From the NCBI GenBank assembly GCA_946480445.1, contig CAMLJN010000008.1, positions 105,971-169,970 of the forward strand: 64,000 nucleotides of DNA. Reading direction: 5' to 3'. The translations under genes were made by a program, and so were the position numbers. The notes under the pieces were generated by a model. The model was not told the origin of the DNA, did no database searches, and was given only the letters and a program-made list of their open reading frames with translations. Below are positions 51,839 through 60,675 of this stretch, piece by piece (positions within the stretch are counted from its first letter, which is position 1; each line of letters starts with the position of its first letter). The DNA comes from an uncultured Buttiauxella sp. (GTDB taxonomy: Bacteria; Pseudomonadota; Gammaproteobacteria; Enterobacterales; Enterobacteriaceae).

Positions 51839-52588
51839 TTACTTCTCCCGTAACAGGTTGACGTAATGACGGGTGACGGCGACCAGGTCGCGACCTTCCA
51901 GCGGGAATTCGATACCCCGTGGCGCATCGTTCGGCAGGGTTTCCAGCAGCGCCAGCCAGCGCGGCTCGGCGTCATCCAGCGCAATCGCGCGGTAGTGATA
52001 ATGATGGGGAGTGGCAGCCTTGACGTGGATGTAGCTGACCGCTGGTGCCAGCGCGCGCGCGGCGGCCTCCGGGGACTCGTCCACCCACAGCCAGTTCGCC
52101 ATATCAAAGGTTAGCGTGACAGGAAGGTTTAGCGCAGCGCAGGCGGCCTGGAAGCGCTGCATTGGGGCAAGCTTGCCGCAGGTGGTCTGATCGTTTTCGA
52201 CGACCAGGGCGACGTTCGTTTCGCTCAGCCACCGTTGCAGCTGTGCAAACTGCTGGCTGCCGCGATACTCACCGAGCGAGAGTTTCAGCCAGCTGGCATT
52301 CAGCTGGTGGGCTTCGAGCAGCAAAGCAGGGATCAGCGGGTTAAGCTTACCTTCCGGTGTGAACAGCGGCTCCGGGGCGGAGTAGCAGGCCTTAAGTCCG
52401 TGGCTGGCAATCTGCTGCGCCAGTTCTGGCAGGGCATCCAGCTGGGGGTCATTGAGCAGTTCGCGGCGGATTTCTACGCCGTCTGCGCCCGCGCTGGCAA
52501 TAATGGGTAACAGCGCCTGCTGCCCGCCCAGCGCGGCGATGCGGTCATGGCCGTAAGCGGCTGTGACGACAATGATCTTTCTTTCCAT
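51839..52588 (-). CDS. kguE: TIM-barrel sugar epimerase/isomerase (KguE-like)
   Basis: 249 residues of the AP-endonuclease-2/xylose isomerase-like barrel. Metal-site Glu/His/Asp motifs are visible: GADGVEIRRELL, VVENDQTT, TFDMANWLW and YIHVKAATPH. Start at the second ATG (MERKIIVVTAAYG) with GGAG six bases upstream. First gene of kguEKTD; the exact reaction of KguE is not established. Confidence 0.85.
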   Translation of the reverse strand: MERKIIVVTAAYGHDRIAALGGQQALLPIIASAGADGVEIRRELLNDPQLDALPELAQQIASHGLKACYSAPEPLFTPEGKLNPLIPALLLEAHQLNASWLKLSLGEYRGSQQFAQLQRWLSETNVALVVENDQTTCGKLAPMQRFQAACAALNLPVTLTFDMANWLWVDESPEAAARALAPAVSYIHVKAATPHHYHYRAIALDDAEPRWLALLETLPNDAPRGIEFPLEGRDLVAVTRHYVNLLREK

Positions 52589-52637
52589 CAGCATCTCCGG
52601 CGTGATGACATCTGAGTAACATAATTATTACGCTAGA

Positions 52638-52651
52638 TGGAACCGGTTCCA
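52638..52651. promoter_or_regulatory. PtxS-type operator upstream of kguE
   Basis: Perfect 14-base palindrome TGGAACCGGTTCCA about 50 bases before kguE, one change per arm from the Pseudomonas PtxS site TGAAACCGGTTTCA. The central CCGG is typical of LacI-family operators. Confidence 0.8.
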
Positions 52652-52700
52652 AAGAGAAGCCAGGCATGCTGAATTTATGATCGCTATCACGAAGATAGTT

Positions 52701-53720
52701 TTAGCGGGCGGTGGAGCCGCGCACGATAAGCTCGCCGGAAAACACACGTTCGTGGACGGTATCTGCCGTGCCTTCAATGCGCTTCACGACCTGTTCCAGC
52801 GCCGCGTAGCCGATTTGCCAGGTGGGTTGTTTCAGGGTGGTGATGCCCACCCCTGCCAGCTCTGCCCATTCAAGTTCGTCGAACCCGAGCAGGCCAATAT
52901 CGCAGCCCCAGTGCAGGCCGATACGGCGCAGCGAGCGTGCTACCTGCAAAGTGAGCGCGCCGTTGGCTGAAATCACGGCTTTACGCATCCCGCGATGGCG
53001 GGTGTGGAACTGGCGAAGGGTGTTATCGAGCAGATCCGCTTCGTGCAGGGGGACTTCTGCGTTTTCTGCAACGATGCCGGGATAGCGGTCGATGGTGTGA
53101 CGGAAGGCGCGCAGGCGCTCGCGGCGGGTGTTCACCATCCCCAGCGGCTCGCTGAGAAAGAGGATCGCCTCAAAGCCCTGCTCAACGAGATGTTCAGTGG
53201 CGGTTGTCGCGGCCTGGGTGTTATCCAGCCCAACCACGTCGCAGGCAAAATCCGGAATTTTGCGGTCGATCAGCACCATCGGCAGCGCAGACTGTTGCAG
53301 GCGATTCAGCCCTTCCTCACGCATGCCTACGGCGTTGACCACGATGCCCTCCACCTGATAGCTGCGCAGCAAATCGAGATAATGCAGCTCCTGGTCCACC
53401 TCGTTATTGGTGTTACAGACCAGCGGCGTAAAGCCTTTCTCGCGGCAGGCGGCCTCGATGCCGCTCAGCACGTCGACGGAATAGGGATTGGTGATATCGG
53501 CAATGATCAGGCCGATTAATCGCGTGCGGCCGCGCTTCAGGCCGCGGGCCATCTGGTTTGGGCGATAATCGAGATTGGCTATGGCCGTTTCAATGCGGGC
53601 GCGCAGGTCGTCGGAAAGAACGTTTTGCTCGCCGTTCAGATAGCGGGAAACGCTGGTTTTACCGGTTTTCGCCGCTTTCGCGACATCGCTTATCGTAGGG
53701 CGCGCAGCCTTGCCGTTCAT
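52701..53720 (-). CDS. ptxS: LacI-family repressor of the kgu operon (PtxS-like)
   Basis: 339 residues. Helix-turn-helix TISDVAKAAKTGKTSVSRYLNGE at the N-terminus with hinge helix NQMARGLKRGRTRLIGLIIADITNPY, then a periplasmic-binding-protein-like sensor. The start at 53720 follows GGAG; longer frames upstream lack family likeness. Same strand as and 112 bases upstream of kguE, as in Pseudomonas, where PtxS releases DNA on binding 2-ketogluconate. Confidence 0.9.
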   Translation of the reverse strand: MNGKAARPTISDVAKAAKTGKTSVSRYLNGEQNVLSDDLRARIETAIANLDYRPNQMARGLKRGRTRLIGLIIADITNPYSVDVLSGIEAACREKGFTPLVCNTNNEVDQELHYLDLLRSYQVEGIVVNAVGMREEGLNRLQQSALPMVLIDRKIPDFACDVVGLDNTQAATTATEHLVEQGFEAILFLSEPLGMVNTRRERLRAFRHTIDRYPGIVAENAEVPLHEADLLDNTLRQFHTRHRGMRKAVISANGALTLQVARSLRRIGLHWGCDIGLLGFDELEWAELAGVGITTLKQPTWQIGYAALEQVVKRIEGTADTVHERVFSGELIVRGSTAR

Positions 53721-53781
53721 GTCCGTCTCCAGGAAGGGTAACTTTCTGGAGAGTAACATAAATTCTTTGTGCGGGTGGGGG

Positions 53782-53812
53782 GCTATCACCTCTGCGCAGG
53801 AGAGGTGATAGC
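53782..53812. terminator. Perfect hairpin between ptxS and the yiaD remnant
   Basis: GCTATCACCTCT/AGAGGTGATAGC, 12 base pairs with a seven-base loop. It lies right after the old yiaD stop (minus strand), so it is probably the former yiaD terminator; no T-run. Confidence 0.7.
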
Positions 53813-53818
53813 AAGCGA

Positions 53819-53869
53819 TCAGGAAAGCGGGCTTAGCGTAATTTCTACGCGGCGGTTCTGCGCTTTGCC
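53819..53869 (-). pseudogene. yiaD: yiaD 3' remnant (OmpA-family lipoprotein)
   Basis: Only GKAQNRRVEITLSPLS and a stop remain, the very end of the OmpA-like domain of YiaD (about 219 residues in E. coli). The sequence upstream (higher coordinates) loses all likeness at 53870. In E. coli yiaD lies between ghrB and bisC, exactly the position here. Confidence 0.85.
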
Positions 53870-53902
53870 TTAGGCCGCCTTCTGACAATACGTAACCTGG
53901 GA

Positions 53903-54175
53903 GTGACATTACCAACAATTACACCGGTTTCGGATACCCGTATTGCAGCCCTGACACGCTGTGCTTCAACGGCCAAAACAACAGTACTTCAGCGCTTACC
54001 GTCTCTTATTCGCCCAGCCAAGGATGTTTACTTCAATGAACTTGATGCTAAGTTCAAAACAGTACGACGTTTTTACCTGACTTACTGTCGAAAAATTAGG
54101 TCTGGTGCTCAATATTATTGTTCTGTTGCTGACTCTGCTCTGTTAATGCGACAGAACCAAATTATCGTTTTGTAA
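53903..54175 (+). CDS. Hypothetical short ORF at the island edge
   Basis: 90 codons from a GTG (VTLPTITPVSDTR). A GGGAG run abuts the start too closely to be a good ribosome site. The encoded protein is basic and Cys-containing and not recognised. It may be a fragment of a transferred gene or not be translated at all. Confidence 0.25.
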   Translation: MTLPTITPVSDTRIAALTRCASTAKTTVLQRLPSLIRPAKDVYFNELDAKFKTVRRFYLTYCRKIRSGAQYYCSVADSALLMRQNQIIVL

Positions 54176-54226
54176 AAGAGATAGTCATCACACCGGTTAT
54201 AATGCTTGTTTTCATCGGAGATTATC

Positions 54227-55102
54227 ATGAAACTGACAAAACACACCTCCCTGCTGATATCGGACATAGCTATCTATGAACTCAACCATCATCTACCATC
54301 AAAACTTAAGGGGGTTATCCCCCAAATATCCAGTGTGAGAAATAATCAGGTTACCTGTAGAATGTCTTCCCAAAAAAGTGATCATTCCGGCGATAATTCA
54401 ATTATCAATTGTAAAAGGCTTGAGGCCGAACATCTATATAATAACCTTGAGCAAAGCGTGAAGAATGTTGATAAATTGACATTTGTTGTGAACGTGTTAA
54501 AAATAGCGCGTGCTGTTTTTAATGAAAATAAAAAATTCAAGGCCATTAATAAATGTTCTAAGAAAAGAACACCTGAAGAGCATCTGTATGCGCTAAAAAA
54601 ATGGAGCGATCTCGATACTTACTTAGAGACTGGAAAGATAGAAGATCATCACATCCGACTAATGAAGCTTGTTAAGTTGTCACTGGGGAATTGTGGTGAA
54701 CAAAGTTCCGTGGTTTATGCGCTACTCCATAAATATGGATTTAATCCTGAAATAGTCAATTATGAAACTCCAGACAGATTATTTGACCATCAGGTATGCA
54801 GGGTAAATATAGATGGTGAAGAATATATTGTCGACCCATGGTCTAATACAATAAGTTGTCAGGATAATTACATTTCACAATTGGAAAATAAATTACTGAA
54901 ATGGGAACAAGGAAATAAGATGGTGGTTTTAGATGAGAAATACCTTCATGAATTCTATGAAGATAAACTATCAGATGATCACCGATTGAGATCAAGTGAG
55001 GTCCATAAATTAAAGATAGTTGACAGTGGGCACCCTAACGATGAAAAAAACATTGTTGAGCCAGACTTCTTTGATTTAATCAGTGAGGTGTTATCCAGGT
55101 AA
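54227..55102 (+). CDS. Orphan protein with a transglutaminase-like Cys-His-Asp core
   Basis: 291 residues from MKLTKHTSLLISDIAIYEL (GGAG six bases upstream; an ATG at 54206 is less likely). No signal peptide or membrane helix. The middle part has the layout of transglutaminase-like/papain-fold enzymes: LGNCGEQSSVVYALLHKYGF with Cys156, FDHQVCRVNIDGEEY with His188 and IVDPWSN with Asp203, at spacings typical of that core. The N-terminal 110 residues and the acidic C-terminal tail (about 215-291) are not recognised. G+C is far below that of flanking core genes, and the gene lies alone next to an IS remnant, suggesting transfer. It could be a secreted effector, toxin or protease; no delivery gene is visible here. 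Confidence 0.7.
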   Translation: MKLTKHTSLLISDIAIYELNHHLPSKLKGVIPQISSVRNNQVTCRMSSQKSDHSGDNSIINCKRLEAEHLYNNLEQSVKNVDKLTFVVNVLKIARAVFNENKKFKAINKCSKKRTPEEHLYALKKWSDLDTYLETGKIEDHHIRLMKLVKLSLGNCGEQSSVVYALLHKYGFNPEIVNYETPDRLFDHQVCRVNIDGEEYIVDPWSNTISCQDNYISQLENKLLKWEQGNKMVVLDEKYLHEFYEDKLSDDHRLRSSEVHKLKIVDSGHPNDEKNIVEPDFFDLISEVLSR

Positions 55103-55141
55103 GAGCTTCATGGTCAGGATTTTGGAAATGTGTTTTAAAAA

Positions 55142-55261
55142 GGTTCTGTTACAAAAATCTGGAGGTGATAATATCATCGTCATCTTTTGCTGACGGAACA
55201 GTACATGAACCCTTTCAAAGGCCGGTGTCCGTCTGATGTTGAACACCGGCAGATAAAATAT
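55142..55261 (+). mobile_element. IS6-family (IS26-like) remnant with internal deletion
   Basis: Begins with a terminal repeat-like GGTTCTGTTACAAAAA, followed by a leader resembling the IS26 left end and an ATG at 55205. The reading frame goes from the transposase N-terminus MNPFKGR directly to a late segment CPSDVEHRQIKY, both typical of IS26-type transposases; over 150 codons between the two GR dipeptides are gone. Likeness ends after QIKY, so the right end is missing too. Confidence 0.82.
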
Positions 55262-55373
55262 TGGATCACTAAAACTAAAGGCAAGAAAAACCGTACCGAT
55301 ATCTCAGAATCTGTATGACGAACTCCCCAAAAACAGAGGGAAGCTATTTACGCCGTGCAATCCCCTTAGCTAA

Positions 55374-55904
55374 TTTAAATTATACTCGGAGTGGTTAGGA
55401 TGGATCTATAAAAGGGACAAAGTCTTTAATTCCAGAAAAGCGATTAGCGAGTTTTCGTACAACCTCTATAAAAACACAAACGACGAAAATTTTAAGCGAA
55501 TTGCTGAAGAATACGGCATTTCAGCATTAACTAAAGACTCAAATTTGACTCTAGAACAGAGGAGAATACTTTTGCGATCTAAAGATCCAGTAAGAGATAT
55601 TGATAATTACAGTAAGTGTCAAAAACTTTTGTATATTAGTAATAACTCAACAATATTTCAGTGGGCTAAAAAAACATATCGCTTTTGGATTTGGCGAAAA
55701 ACCGTAGAAGTAGTTAGCCTCATCATTTATTTTATGAGTGGTTTTGTGGTTGCAATGCCGTTTATGTATAGCACTATGTTCAGCAGTAGTTTGGTTGAAA
55801 AAATAAACAAATCATCAGCTATGCTTAAATTTGGTTTGGCTGCTTACAGTGTGTTAATGGGAATCAGTACAGGGCTGTTTTTTTACATAAACTATCGACC
55901 ATAA
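55374..55904 (+). pseudogene. Headless small membrane protein
   Basis: An open frame begins after a stop at 55371 with no ATG before 55545: WIYKRDKVFNSRKAISEFSY ... EEYGISALTKDSNL reads well as protein upstream of that ATG, so the gene has probably lost its start. The rest holds two hydrophobic helices (VVSLIIYFMSGFVVAMPF and MLKFGLAAYSVLMGISTGLFFY). AT-rich. Not recognised. If translation starts at 55545 the product is 119 residues. Confidence 0.5.
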
Positions 55905-56150
55905 ACATTGCAGAAAAGACTATCAAATCCAACAGATAAAGCGCCGTAATCTGCCAGAAAACTGGCGGCAGGGCTTTAAAGACGAGTAAAACGGACAAAC
56001 ACCAAATAACACTAATATACTGCTTTTAAGTTTAAAAGGCTGTTTTTATTACAGTAATAATGGTATGTAGAACATTCCCGGAGTCGTCTTAAATTTATTA
56101 CCCATATCGAGTGGTCAGCAGGCCACCGCCTGCAAACACCGGAGCTCACC
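55905..56150. other. Gap between the island and bisC
   Basis: AT-rich to about 56100, then of normal composition. It holds no gene. The return to core-like sequence just before bisC marks the right edge of the island at about 56.1 kb; GGAG at 56141-56144 is the likely bisC ribosome site. Confidence 0.5.
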
Positions 56151-58478
56151 CTGGACAATTCAACGAAAACGAAACACGTTTTAACCGCCGCCCACTGGGG
56201 ACCGATGCTGGTTGAGACTGACGGTGAGCGTGTGCTCGCTTCGCGCGGTGCGCTGGAGACAGGGCATGAAAACTCGCTTCAGCTCGCCGTACCCGACCAG
56301 GTACACAGCAAAGCACGCGTCCTGTTTCCGATGGCCCGTAAAGGCTTTTTGGCTTCGCCGGATGCGCCGCGGGGCGTGCGCGGGGAGGATGAATACGTCC
56401 GGATTAGCTGGGATGAGGCGCTAAGGCTGATCCATCAGCAGCATCAGCGTATCCGCGCTCAGTACGGGGCGTCGTCGATCTTTGCCGGGTCCTATGGCTG
56501 GCGTTCCAACGGCGTGCTTCATAAGGCGGCAACGCTGTTACAGCGCTACATGAGCCTTGCGGGAGGTTACACCGGGCATCTGGGCGATTATTCCACCGGT
56601 GCCGCACAGGTGATCATGCCGTATGTTGTCGGCGGCAATGAGGTTTATCAGCAGCAAACCAGCTGGCCTCTGGTGCTGGAGCACAGCGATGTTGTGGTGC
56701 TGTGGAGCGCCAACCCGCTTAATACGCTGAAGATTGCCTGGAACGCCAGCGACGAGCAGGGCGTGAAGTATTTCGAACAGCTTAAGAAAAGCAGTAAAAC
56801 GGTGATCGCCATAGATCCGATGAGATCGGAAACGGTGGATTTCTTTGGCGACCGCGCGCAGTGGATTGCGCCGAATATGGGGACCGACGTAGCCCTGATG
56901 CTGGGCATCGCCCACACGCTGGTCAGGCACGGCTGGCATGATGCTGCGTTTCTGGAACGTTGCACCTACGGCTTTGATAAGTTTGCGGCGTACTTGCGCG
57001 GTGAAACGGACGGGCAGCCGAAAAACGCCGAATGGGCAGCCAGCATTTGCGGCATCCCGGTGCAGACTATCGAATATCTGGCGCAGCTGTTCAGCGCGAA
57101 CCGTACCCTGCTGATGTCCGGCTGGGGTATGCAGCGTCAGCAGTACGGGGAGCAGAAGCACTGGATGCTGGTGACGCTTGCCGCGATGCTGGGGCAGATC
57201 GGTACGCCGGGCGGCGGCTTTGGGCTTTCCTACCATTTTGCGAATGGCGGAAATCCTACACGGCGTGCGGCCGTACCGGGTTTACTCCAGGGAACGGTCG
57301 CAGGCGGCACGGATGCGGTAGAGAAAATTCCCGTTGCGCGCATCGTTGAAGCGCTGGAGAACCCGGGGGCTGACTATCAGCACAACGGCATGCAAAAGAC
57401 CTTCCCGGATATTCGTATGCTGTGGTGGGCGGGCGGCGCTAACTTTACCCATCATCAGGATACCAACCGCTTAATCAAAGCCTGGCAAAAGCCCGAGTTT
57501 ATCGTCATCTCCGAATGTTTCTGGACGGCGGCGGCAAAGCACGCGGATATTGTGCTGCCTGCCACCACGTCGTTTGAGCGTAACGATCTGACGATGACCG
57601 GCGATTACAGCAACCAACATCTGGTGCCCATGAAACAGGTTGTTGCCCCGCAGGGGGAAGCGCGCCACGATTTCGATGTCTTTGCCGATCTGAGCGAGCT
57701 TTGGGAGGCGGGTGGGAAAGCCCGCTTTACCGAGGAGAAGTCAGAGCTGCAATGGCTGGAAAGCTTCTATGAGATTGCCCGCAGCCGTGGGGAGGCTCAG
57801 CAGGTTACGCTGCCCGATTTCGTTACTTTCTGGCGCGCTAACCAGCTAATAGAAATGCCGGAGAGCGAGAAAAATAACGATTTTGTCCGCTTCAGCGATT
57901 TCCGCGCCGATCCGCAGGCTTATCCGCTGAAAACGCCGAGCGGAAAAATTGAAATTTACTCTGAGCGTATTGCTGCCTATGGCTATGAGGATTGCCCCCC
58001 GCATCCCAGCTGGCTTGCGCCCGATGAGTGGCAGGGGAATGCCGCGGAGGGGCAGCTTCAGCTGCTGTCTGCCCACCCGGCGCACCGTTTGCACAGTCAG
58101 CTAAACTATGCCGCGCTGCGTGAAAAATACGCCATTGCCGGCCGCGAGCCGCTAACGCTTCATCCAGCCGATGCGGCCGCGCGAGGTATTGCAGACGGCG
58201 ATGTGGTGCGTGTCTGGAATCATCGCGGCCAGGTGCTGGTGGGGGCGCAGGTGACTGAGGGCATTAAGCCGGGCGTGGTTTGCATTCACGAGGGCGCCTG
58301 GCCTGATTTAGATGCCGACAGGCTTTGTAAAAACGGCGCGGTCAATGTGCTGACGTTAGATATTCCCACTTCGCGTCTGGCAAACGGCTGCGCCGCTAAC
58401 TCCTCGCTGGTATGGGCCGAAAAATACAACGGCCCGCTGCCGGAGGTTACGGCGTTTGATCCGCCTGCCAGTTCATAA
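56151..58478 (+). CDS. bisC: Biotin sulfoxide reductase, apparent CTG start
   Basis: Cytoplasmic bis-MGD enzyme of the DMSO reductase family that reduces biotin sulfoxide and methionine sulfoxide. From the CTG at 56151 it has 775 residues (777 in E. coli); [19 protein letters not shown] lines up residue for residue with E. coli [19 protein letters not shown], and GGAG lies six bases before the CTG. The first ATG (56205) would remove 18 conserved residues. Mo-ligand Ser lies in GSYGWRSNG as in this family, and there is no N-terminal Fe-S motif. The last 32 bases overlap yiaC on the other strand. Confidence 0.95.
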   Translation: MDNSTKTKHVLTAAHWGPMLVETDGERVLASRGALETGHENSLQLAVPDQVHSKARVLFPMARKGFLASPDAPRGVRGEDEYVRISWDEALRLIHQQHQRIRAQYGASSIFAGSYGWRSNGVLHKAATLLQRYMSLAGGYTGHLGDYSTGAAQVIMPYVVGGNEVYQQQTSWPLVLEHSDVVVLWSANPLNTLKIAWNASDEQGVKYFEQLKKSSKTVIAIDPMRSETVDFFGDRAQWIAPNMGTDVALMLGIAHTLVRHGWHDAAFLERCTYGFDKFAAYLRGETDGQPKNAEWAASICGIPVQTIEYLAQLFSANRTLLMSGWGMQRQQYGEQKHWMLVTLAAMLGQIGTPGGGFGLSYHFANGGNPTRRAAVPGLLQGTVAGGTDAVEKIPVARIVEALENPGADYQHNGMQKTFPDIRMLWWAGGANFTHHQDTNRLIKAWQKPEFIVISECFWTAAAKHADIVLPATTSFERNDLTMTGDYSNQHLVPMKQVVAPQGEARHDFDVFADLSELWEAGGKARFTEEKSELQWLESFYEIARSRGEAQQVTLPDFVTFWRANQLIEMPESEKNNDFVRFSDFRADPQAYPLKTPSGKIEIYSERIAAYGYEDCPPHPSWLAPDEWQGNAAEGQLQLLSAHPAHRLHSQLNYAALREKYAIAGREPLTLHPADAAARGIADGDVVRVWNHRGQVLVGAQVTEGIKPGVVCIHEGAWPDLDADRLCKNGAVNVLTLDIPTSRLANGCAANSSLVWAEKYNGPLPEVTAFDPPASS

Positions 58479-58887
58479 TCCAGGTGGGATGCTGCGTCTG
58501 GTCCTGCCAGGCGCTTTCCTCTATCTGAAAGCCGTGGCGGTGATAGAAATTAACCGCCCGCTGGTTTTTCTGGTAAACCTCAAGGCTGAGTTCACGAAAC
58601 TCCTCTTTCACCCGCTCAATCAGCGCGCTACCCACCCCTTTGCTGGAAAAGCGTTCTGCGACAAACAGCGCACCGATAAAACGCTTATCCAGAATGCTAA
58701 TAAACCCGGCCATTTTTTCGCCTTCCTGATAAACCCAGGTGCGCGACTGAGGGATATAAACGTTACGGACGATGGCTTCACTTTCTTCCCAGTAGCTCAC
58801 CGGGATAAAGGGATGCCCCTGAATCGTGCTCTCAAGCCACAACGTTATTAGCGTATCCATTTCACCGGGCAGCAGAGGGCGGATCAT
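58447..58887 (-). CDS. yiaC: GNAT-family N-acetyltransferase YiaC
   Basis: 146-residue acetyltransferase (E. coli YiaC is a protein lysine acetyltransferase). Acetyl-CoA loop is visible in [14 protein letters not shown], with the C-terminal [14 protein letters not shown]. The start overlaps the tag stop by 4 bases; the end overlaps bisC by 32 bases. Confidence 0.94.
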   Translation of the reverse strand: MIRPLLPGEMDTLITLWLESTIQGHPFIPVSYWEESEAIVRNVYIPQSRTWVYQEGEKMAGFISILDKRFIGALFVAERFSSKGVGSALIERVKEEFRELSLEVYQKNQRAVNFYHRHGFQIEESAWQDQTQHPTWIMNWQADQTP

Positions 58888-59447
58888 TTATTATTGTCGG
58901 GGTGGCAGAAACAGGTCGTGACATGGTCGTTGACCAGGCCGCATGCCTGCATAAATGAATAGCAGATGGTCGAGCCGACAAATTTAAAGCCGCGCTTTTT
59001 TAGCGCCTTTGCCAGCGCGTCGGAAGCGGGCGTTGTGGTGGCTATCTCGCCCAGCGTTGCCGCCCGGGTGACCTGCGGCGTGTTATCCACAAACGACCAG
59101 ACAAACGCCGGAAATTTTTCACCCTTTGCTTCCATTGCGAGAAACGCTTTGGCGTTATTGATGATCGCCTCGATTTTGCCGCGATGGCGAATGATACCCG
59201 CATCCTGCAGCAGCGCGTCGACGTCTTTCGGCTGGAAAAGCGCGACCGCCTGCGGATCAAAATTCTTAAAGCTGCGGCGATAGTTTTCGCGTTTTTTCAG
59301 CACGGTAATCCAGGAAAGGCCCGCCTGCTGACCTTCCAGACAGATCATTTCAAACAGTTTTTGCCCGTCGGTGACAGGCACGCCCCATTCCTTGTCGTGA
59401 TAGTCGAGATAGAGCGGGTCCTGGGTGACCCATCCGCAACGCTGCAT
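58884..59447 (-). CDS. tag: 3-methyladenine DNA glycosylase I
   Basis: Base-excision repair enzyme that removes 3-methyladenine. 187 residues, the E. coli length. Begins MQRCGWVTQDPLYLDYHDKEWG; conserved catalytic-pocket Glu (KLFEMICLEGQQAGLSW) and zinc ligands (Cys4, His17 and C-terminal His/Cys in NDHVTTCFCH) are visible. Cotranscribed with yiaC. Confidence 0.96.
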   Translation of the reverse strand: MQRCGWVTQDPLYLDYHDKEWGVPVTDGQKLFEMICLEGQQAGLSWITVLKKRENYRRSFKNFDPQAVALFQPKDVDALLQDAGIIRHRGKIEAIINNAKAFLAMEAKGEKFPAFVWSFVDNTPQVTRAATLGEIATTTPASDALAKALKKRGFKFVGSTICYSFMQACGLVNDHVTTCFCHPDNNK

Positions 59448-59585
59448 ACTCTTTCCTCTGATGAAATAGTTAGGTGTCAGCTTGACGTGCCTGATAAAAA
59501 GACAATAGTTAATTCAGGGGTATCCGCAAGCTCCTCAAAATTACAAAAATATCGCCGGATTTGGCTCTTTCCTGGAGTCGTTGTG

Positions 59586-60302
59586 ATGATAAAACATTCT
59601 TTACGCAGCGGTCGCCGTATCACGCTTATTGCGGCGCTGGCCTCATCTTGTCTGCTTTATACTGCCTGTTCCTTTGCGTGGCAGCAGGAATACAGTAGTG
59701 AAGAAGCTACGGGCGACGTACAGGATCGTTATACCTGGGACAGCGAACGAGCGCCAGGCTATAACGACATTCTTGCAGAGCGTATCCATTCTTCTCAGCT
59801 ATTGCAAAGCCAGACCGGATTGGCTCTTGTTGCCGGAAATGATGCCGCCAGTGCCGATAACGCCCGGCTGAGCATCGTCTGGAATATCCCCGTGCTGGGG
59901 AATATCACCACCGGTCCAACGGCAGAATACAGCTGGGATGGCAGTTCAACCGGCATTTACAACGAATATGGCAACAGCGCTGGGGCCTCACAGTTTAATG
60001 ATCCGCTCTGGCACGCCAGCGTGTCGACCGTCGGCTGGCGGCTGGAATCTCCCGCAGGTTATTTCCGCCCCTGGGCGCAGGTGAGCTATAACCACCAGTA
60101 CGGCGATAACATCTGGAAAGCCCAGAACGGGTCGCGTAGCAACGCGGCGAGCGTCCAGGACAGCAGCTGGATGGATGTCACTGTGGGGGCAGATATGCCG
60201 ATCGGTAAAAATGTCGCCGCCTTCGCTTCAATGTCGCAGGCCGAAGGCGTTTCGACGGGCGAAACTTACCTCTACAACCTTGGCGTTAGCGCCCGATTTT
60301 GA
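59586..60302 (+). CDS. yhjY: YhjY autotransporter beta-domain-like protein
   Basis: 238 residues (about 232 in E. coli). Basic N-terminus and hydrophobic signal (ITLIAALASSCLLYTACSFA) followed by alternating strands with Tyr/Trp and a terminal aromatic (LGVSARF) typical of an outer-membrane barrel of the autotransporter type; no passenger domain. Lies between tag and yhjX as in E. coli. Role unknown. Confidence 0.88.
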   Translation: MIKHSLRSGRRITLIAALASSCLLYTACSFAWQQEYSSEEATGDVQDRYTWDSERAPGYNDILAERIHSSQLLQSQTGLALVAGNDAASADNARLSIVWNIPVLGNITTGPTAEYSWDGSSTGIYNEYGNSAGASQFNDPLWHASVSTVGWRLESPAGYFRPWAQVSYNHQYGDNIWKAQNGSRSNAASVQDSSWMDVTVGADMPIGKNVAAFASMSQAEGVSTGETYLYNLGVSARF

Positions 60303-60675
60303 TAGTGATTGCTTACAAACTTGCTGATAAATCCGCTCCACCTAATCCAGCGGTCAGGTAAGAACTGCCTTCTAATTCGGTACTGGCGTGGTGTGGTGCT
60401 GATAAGCCTGACGTTGTAATCAGGCGACATAAATCCCCATTCCGTTAACCTTGTCACAGTAAGATTTAACATTTTATCTACAGATTTGGCGGGGCTTACA
60501 TGGATAGTGGTTACTCACATACATTGGTGATTCCTGCTGCGCCAGGCCATTCATTCCGCCTCAGCGGCATTTCATTCCGTTTCTCATGCACTTCATGCCT
60601 TTTTTTCCTGGAATAAAAGGCGCTTCGTTACCCTTAGCGGCAGATAACTTTCCTTAGCTTTGCAGGACATCTGCC
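60303..60675. other. yhjY-yhjX intergenic region
   Basis: No gene seen. The part next to yhjX carries the YpdB-type repeats described separately; the rest shows nothing recognisable. Confidence 0.6.
60545..60575 (+). promoter_or_regulatory. YpdB-type operator of yhjX
   Basis: Direct repeats GGCCATTCAT and GGCATTTCAT separated by exactly 11 bases. The known YpdB site before E. coli yhjX is GGCATTTCAT-N11-GGCATTTCAT; only two bases in the first copy differ. It lies about 100 bases before yhjX. Confidence 0.85.
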
